Assembly: GCA_035705985.1 (NCBI GenBank)
Contig: DASSVP010000254.1
Location: 1 to 9,293, forward strand
DNA length: 9,293 bases
Direction: 5' to 3'
Source of the DNA: JACVRW01 sp035705985
GTDB lineage: Bacteria; Actinomycetota; Thermoleophilia; Solirubrobacterales; Thermoleophilaceae
Part shown: positions 6,856 through 9,293 of the stretch, piece by piece
Layout of the letters: every line of letters starts with the position of its first letter
Position numbering within the stretch: position 1 is the first letter of the stretch
The notes under the pieces: generated by a model
What the model saw: the letters and a program-made list of their open reading frames with translations, nothing else
What the model was told of the DNA's origin: nothing
Database searches by the model: none
Program-made: the position numbers and the translations under genes

Positions 6856-7460
6856 GCATCCGCACGACCGCGGAGATGCGCGAGCTCGCGCGCAACCGCC
6901 TGATCGAATCCCGGCTCACGCCGAATGCCATCTCGATGGCGGGACTCGTCGGGAACCTGATCGCGGCCGTCCTGATCCTGGAGCACCACTTCGTCCTGGC
7001 GGGCGTGGCGTTCATCCTCGGCTCGCTCTGCGACATGCTCGACGGCCGCTACTCGCGCATGTCGGGAAAGGGCACGCCGTTCGGGGCGTTCCTCGACTCG
7101 ACGCTCGACCGCGTGGAGGAGGGCGTCGTGCTGGCGGCCGTCGCGGCGTGGTTCGCGCAGGAGGGCAACGACCTCGCGGTCGGCGCCACGGTGCTCGCGG
7201 TGGTGGGCTCCTACATGGTGAGCTACACACGCGCGCGCGCCGAGGCGCTCGGCGTGGAGTGCAAGGTCGGGATCGCTTCCCGTGCGGTCCGGGTAGTAAT
7301 CCTCTCAGCCGGCCTCGTCTTCGGGGCCGATGAGCTAATTTCAGACTTCGACCTGCTCGAGCCGGCGATCTATGCGCTGGCCGCGCTGACGGTGTTCACA
7401 GCGCTTCAGCGGGTGCTCCACGTGCGGCGCCAACTCGCCCGTGGACCCGGCACCGTGTAA
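6852..7460 (+). CDS. CDP-alcohol phosphatidyltransferase, probable phosphatidylinositol-phosphate synthase
   Basis: Membrane enzyme that would condense CDP-diacylglycerol with inositol 1-phosphate, releasing CMP. The protein is 202 residues, typical for the family, with hydrophobic helices at about 27-43, 48-60, 91-101, 108-123, 146-158 and 171-184. The CDP-alcohol motif D-x2-D-G-x2-A-R-x8-G-x3-D-x3-D is present with one change: Asp61, Asp64, Gly65, Ser68 (for Ala), Arg69, Gly78, Asp82 and Asp86. The following SYTRARAEALG (124-134) and the basic IASRAVR (141-147) resemble the segments that bind inositol phosphate in actinobacterial PIP synthases (SYxxARAExxG, then a basic patch). The ATG at 6852 overlaps the PAP2 stop, with no Shine-Dalgarno, so expression is probably coupled. 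ino1 follows 30 bp later and would supply its substrate. A phosphatidylglycerophosphate synthase is the main alternative. Confidence 0.88.
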   Translation: MSIRTTAEMRELARNRLIESRLTPNAISMAGLVGNLIAAVLILEHHFVLAGVAFILGSLCDMLDGRYSRMSGKGTPFGAFLDSTLDRVEEGVVLAAVAAWFAQEGNDLAVGATVLAVVGSYMVSYTRARAEALGVECKVGIASRAVRVVILSAGLVFGADELISDFDLLEPAIYALAALTVFTALQRVLHVRRQLARGPGTV

Positions 7461-7490
7461 CCCAAACGACCTTGGCGGGTGTGTACTCCT

Positions 7491-8669
7491 GTGACTGATT
7501 CGAATATCGCTTCCAACGGCGGCTCGCGCTATCAGAGCGACAAGGTGCGCGTCGCGATCATCGGCGTGGGCAACTGCGCGTCCTCGCTCGTCCAGGGCAT
7601 CGAGTTCTACAAGGACGCCGATGCGCAGGAGTCCGTCCCGGGCCTCATGCACGTGGACCTCGGCGGTTACCACATCTCCGACATCGAGTTCAGCGCCGCG
7701 TTCGACATCGACGCGGACAAGGTCGGCAAGGACCTCTCCGAGGCGATCTGGTCGGGCCAGAACAACACGATCAAGTTCGCCGACGTCCCGCACCTCGGCG
7801 TGCCGGTCCACCGCGGCATGACCCACGACGGGCTCGGCAAGTACCTCAAGGAGAAGATCACGAAGGCGCCGGGCGAGACCGACGACATCGTGAAGATCCT
7901 CAAGGAGACGAAGACCGACGTGGTCGTCTCCTACCTCCCGGTCGGCTCCGAGCAGGCGACCAAGTGGTACGTGGAGCAGATCCTCGAGGCCGGCTGCGGC
8001 TTCGTGAACTGCATACCGGTGTTCATCGCGAAGGAGAACTACTGGGCACGGCGCTTCGAGGAGCACAAGCTCCCGATCATCGGCGACGACATCAAGTCGC
8101 AGGTGGGCGCGACGATCGTGCACCGCATGCTCGCCCGGCTCTTCCACGAGCGCGGCGTCGAGATGAAGCGGACGTCGCAGCTCAACGTGGGCGGCAACAT
8201 GGACTTCTACAACATGCTCGAGCGCGAGCGGCTGGAGTCGAAGAAGATCTCCAAGACGAACGCCGTGACCTCGATCATGGGCCACGAGCTGCCGGCCGAC
8301 GACGTCTACATCGGCCCGTCCGACTACGTGCCGTGGCTCACCGACCGCAAGTGGGCGCACATCCGGCTCGAGGGCGAGTCCTTCGGCGACGTGCCGCTGA
8401 CGATCGAGGCGAAGCTCGAGGTGTGGGACTCGCCGAACTCGGCCGGCATCGTGATCGACGCGGTCCGCTGCTGCAAGCTGGCGCTGAACCACGGCCTCGG
8501 CGGCCCGATCGTGGGCGCCTCGGCGTACCTGATGAAGTCTCCGCCCGAGCAGCACCCGGACCCGGTCGCGCGCCAGATGGCCGAGGACTTCATCGCCGAG
8601 CACGGCGGCGCGCCGAAGCTGCCGGGCCAGAACGTCGCGCAGGTCGAAGCGACCATCGACACCGCTTAG
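7491..8669 (+). CDS. ino1: Inositol-1-phosphate synthase (D-myo-inositol-3-phosphate synthase)
   Basis: NAD-dependent cytoplasmic enzyme that isomerises glucose 6-phosphate to inositol 1L-1-phosphate, the committed step to inositol. From GTG 7491 it is 392 residues, close to the short actinobacterial type. The nucleotide-binding RVAIIGVGNCASSLVQG lies at 20-36. Core motifs are VSYLPVGSEQA (146-156), GDDIKSQVGAT (198-208, Lys202), QLNVGGNMDFYNML (230-243), SKTNAVTS (254-261, Lys255) and EAKLEVWDSPNSAG (306-319, Lys308), matching the catalytic lysine-rich regions of the family. Starts at GTG 7479 (four residues longer) or GTG 7545 (MRVAIIGVG) are possible; none has a Shine-Dalgarno or well-placed -10. 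It sits 30 bp after the PIP synthase gene, consistent with one operon, and is followed by a strong hairpin. Confidence 0.96.
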   Translation: MTDSNIASNGGSRYQSDKVRVAIIGVGNCASSLVQGIEFYKDADAQESVPGLMHVDLGGYHISDIEFSAAFDIDADKVGKDLSEAIWSGQNNTIKFADVPHLGVPVHRGMTHDGLGKYLKEKITKAPGETDDIVKILKETKTDVVVSYLPVGSEQATKWYVEQILEAGCGFVNCIPVFIAKENYWARRFEEHKLPIIGDDIKSQVGATIVHRMLARLFHERGVEMKRTSQLNVGGNMDFYNMLERERLESKKISKTNAVTSIMGHELPADDVYIGPSDYVPWLTDRKWAHIRLEGESFGDVPLTIEAKLEVWDSPNSAGIVIDAVRCCKLALNHGLGGPIVGASAYLMKSPPEQHPDPVARQMAEDFIAEHGGAPKLPGQNVAQVEATIDTA

Positions 8670-8709
8670 CGGCCGGACTACGGCACTGAGGGGCGTCAAG
8701 CGTCCTGCC

Positions 8710-8732
8710 TAGGGCTTGCTCTGCAAGCCTTA
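8710..8732 (+). terminator. Strong hairpin after ino1
   Basis: Arms 8710-8719 and 8723-8732 pair over 10 bp, with one G-U, around a TCT loop; the core is GGCTTGC/GCAAGCC. It lies 40 nt after the ino1 stop and 42 nt before the next start, followed by TCCAGGATCC rather than a T-run. It is probably the terminator of the inositol run, though attenuation of the downstream gene is possible. Confidence 0.6.
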
Positions 8733-8761
8733 TCCAGGATCCTTGCCTCCCTTCAATGCTG

Positions 8762-8767
8762 TAGTTC
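8762..8767 (+). promoter_or_regulatory. Candidate -10 element of the glycosyltransferase gene
   Basis: TAGTTC is followed by 7 nt and GTG 8775, the same spacing as at 4318, but the last base is C rather than T. There is no Shine-Dalgarno. Its place after the hairpin suggests independent transcription of the glycosyltransferase. Confidence 0.3.
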
Positions 8768-8774
8768 GTGAATC

Positions 8775-9293
8775 GTGCCGTTCTCCATAGCCCAAGTAAC
8801 ACCCTGGCCCTGGGAGCAGCACCACGAGGTCAACCGCTTCGTGGAGCGGCTCTCGGACGAGCTGTGCGCGCGCGGCCACCGTGTCGTGGTCGTCGCTCCG
8901 TCGGACTCGCGTGAGCTGATCCGGGAGGGGCGGGCGAAGGTCCGTGCGCTCAAGAGCGATCCGGAGGCGCTCTGGGCCGAGCCCGGCTGCGCCTCGATGC
9001 TCGCCGTGGGTCAGTCGCTCCCGTTCCGCCGCGGCGGATCGGTGTCGCTGCCGCTCGACGTGTCGCGCACCATGGAGGAGTTCCTCGATCGCGCCGAGCT
9101 CGACTTCCTGCACGTCCACGAGCCGTTCGCGCCGAGCGCGGCGTCGGCCGCGCTGCGGCACTCGCGGGCGCTCAACGTGGGCACCTTCCACTCGACCACC
9201 GAGCGCTTCGTCTCCACGCAGGTGGCGCGCAAGGTCGTGGAGCTCCTGTTCGGGCGGCTCGACGGCCGCACCGCCACTTTCGCCGCGACGCGC
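8775..9293 (+). CDS. GT4-type glycosyltransferase, PimA-like, N-terminal 173 residues, 3' end outside window
   Basis: Membrane-associated GT-B glycosyltransferase, likely using a nucleotide sugar such as GDP-mannose to glycosylate a lipid. Only the N-terminal domain is in the window. Similarity to mycobacterial PimA is visible in ARGHRVVVVAPSD (32-44), GGSVSLPLD (85-93), the segment LDFLHVHEPFAPS (109-121, His115 and Glu116) and VGTFHSTTERF (136-146). The loop after the first strand, where PimA has PGGVQ, reads TPWPWEQHHEVNRF (9-22), so the Gly-Gly nucleotide-binding turn is replaced. The in-frame stop TGA at 8769-8771 makes GTG 8775 the first start. Position after PIP synthase and ino1 favours phosphatidylinositol as acceptor (inference). 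Other GT4 enzymes, for example MshA-type using inositol phosphate, remain possible until the C-terminal donor site is seen. Confidence 0.85.
   Translation, partial: MPFSIAQVTPWPWEQHHEVNRFVERLSDELCARGHRVVVVAPSDSRELIREGRAKVRALKSDPEALWAEPGCASMLAVGQSLPFRRGGSVSLPLDVSRTMEEFLDRAELDFLHVHEPFAPSAASAALRHSRALNVGTFHSTTERFVSTQVARKVVELLFGRLDGRTATFAATR

Noticed and set aside
7461..7490. Promoter or hairpin in the gap before ino1
   Set aside because: TACTCC lies only one base before the GTG at 7491 and no stem is visible; co-transcription from the upstream genes is simpler.
7341..8699. 452-codon minus-strand reading frame
   Set aside because: Antisense to ino1, with His/Arg/Val-rich composition typical of a shadow frame.

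Overview
The window is a G+C-rich, densely packed chromosomal stretch from a high-GC Gram-positive bacterium, most likely a deep-branching actinobacterium such as Thermoleophilia (inference). The grounds are the base composition and codon use, an actinobacterial-type inositol-phosphate synthase and phosphatidylinositol-phosphate synthase, a PimA-like glycosyltransferase, several leaderless-looking starts, and a DnaK that keeps the long N-terminal loop missing from mycobacterial and Bacillus DnaK. No mobile elements, CRISPR arrays, rRNA or tRNA genes were seen. No stretch over 300 bases lacks a gene.

Layout. On the left, minus strand, is the 5' part of dnaK (1-1293, cut by the window edge). 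A 94-bp divergent spacer separates it from an exported FKBP-type prolyl isomerase lipoprotein (1388-1915, plus). That gene converges, across two GC-rich hairpins, on a two-gene minus-strand unit: an endonuclease III (nth-like, 2837-3490) whose stop overlaps the TTG start of an EamA/DMT-family transporter (1959-2840). A 28-bp spacer then divides nth from a plus-strand run: an alpha/beta hydrolase of the haloalkane dehalogenase/epoxide hydrolase type (3519-4289), a large polytopic membrane protein of unknown function (4318-6039), a PAP2-superfamily membrane phosphatase or phosphotransferase (6064-6855), a CDP-alcohol phosphatidyltransferase resembling phosphatidylinositol-phosphate synthase (6852-7460, ATGA overlap with PAP2), and inositol-1-phosphate synthase (7491-8669). 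A strong hairpin follows. A PimA-like GT4 glycosyltransferase then begins (8775) and runs off the right edge.

How the genes work together. The right half reads as an inositol-lipid locus. Ino1 makes inositol 1-phosphate (D-myo-inositol 3-phosphate) from glucose 6-phosphate. The CDP-alcohol transferase can join it to CDP-diacylglycerol to give phosphatidylinositol phosphate. The translationally coupled PAP2 protein is a candidate for the dephosphorylation to phosphatidylinositol, or for a phosphoinositol transfer. The PimA-like enzyme could then glycosylate the lipid, and the large membrane protein could act on the outer face. Only the Ino1 and CDP-alcohol transferase family assignments are strong; the rest of the pathway is inference from order and motifs. 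The left half is housekeeping: protein folding, base-excision repair and a metabolite exporter.

A recurrent non-coding feature is a TANNNT -10-like hexamer 7-11 nt upstream of start codons with no Shine-Dalgarno sequence, suggesting leaderless transcripts. dnaK is the exception, with a clear AAGGAG.
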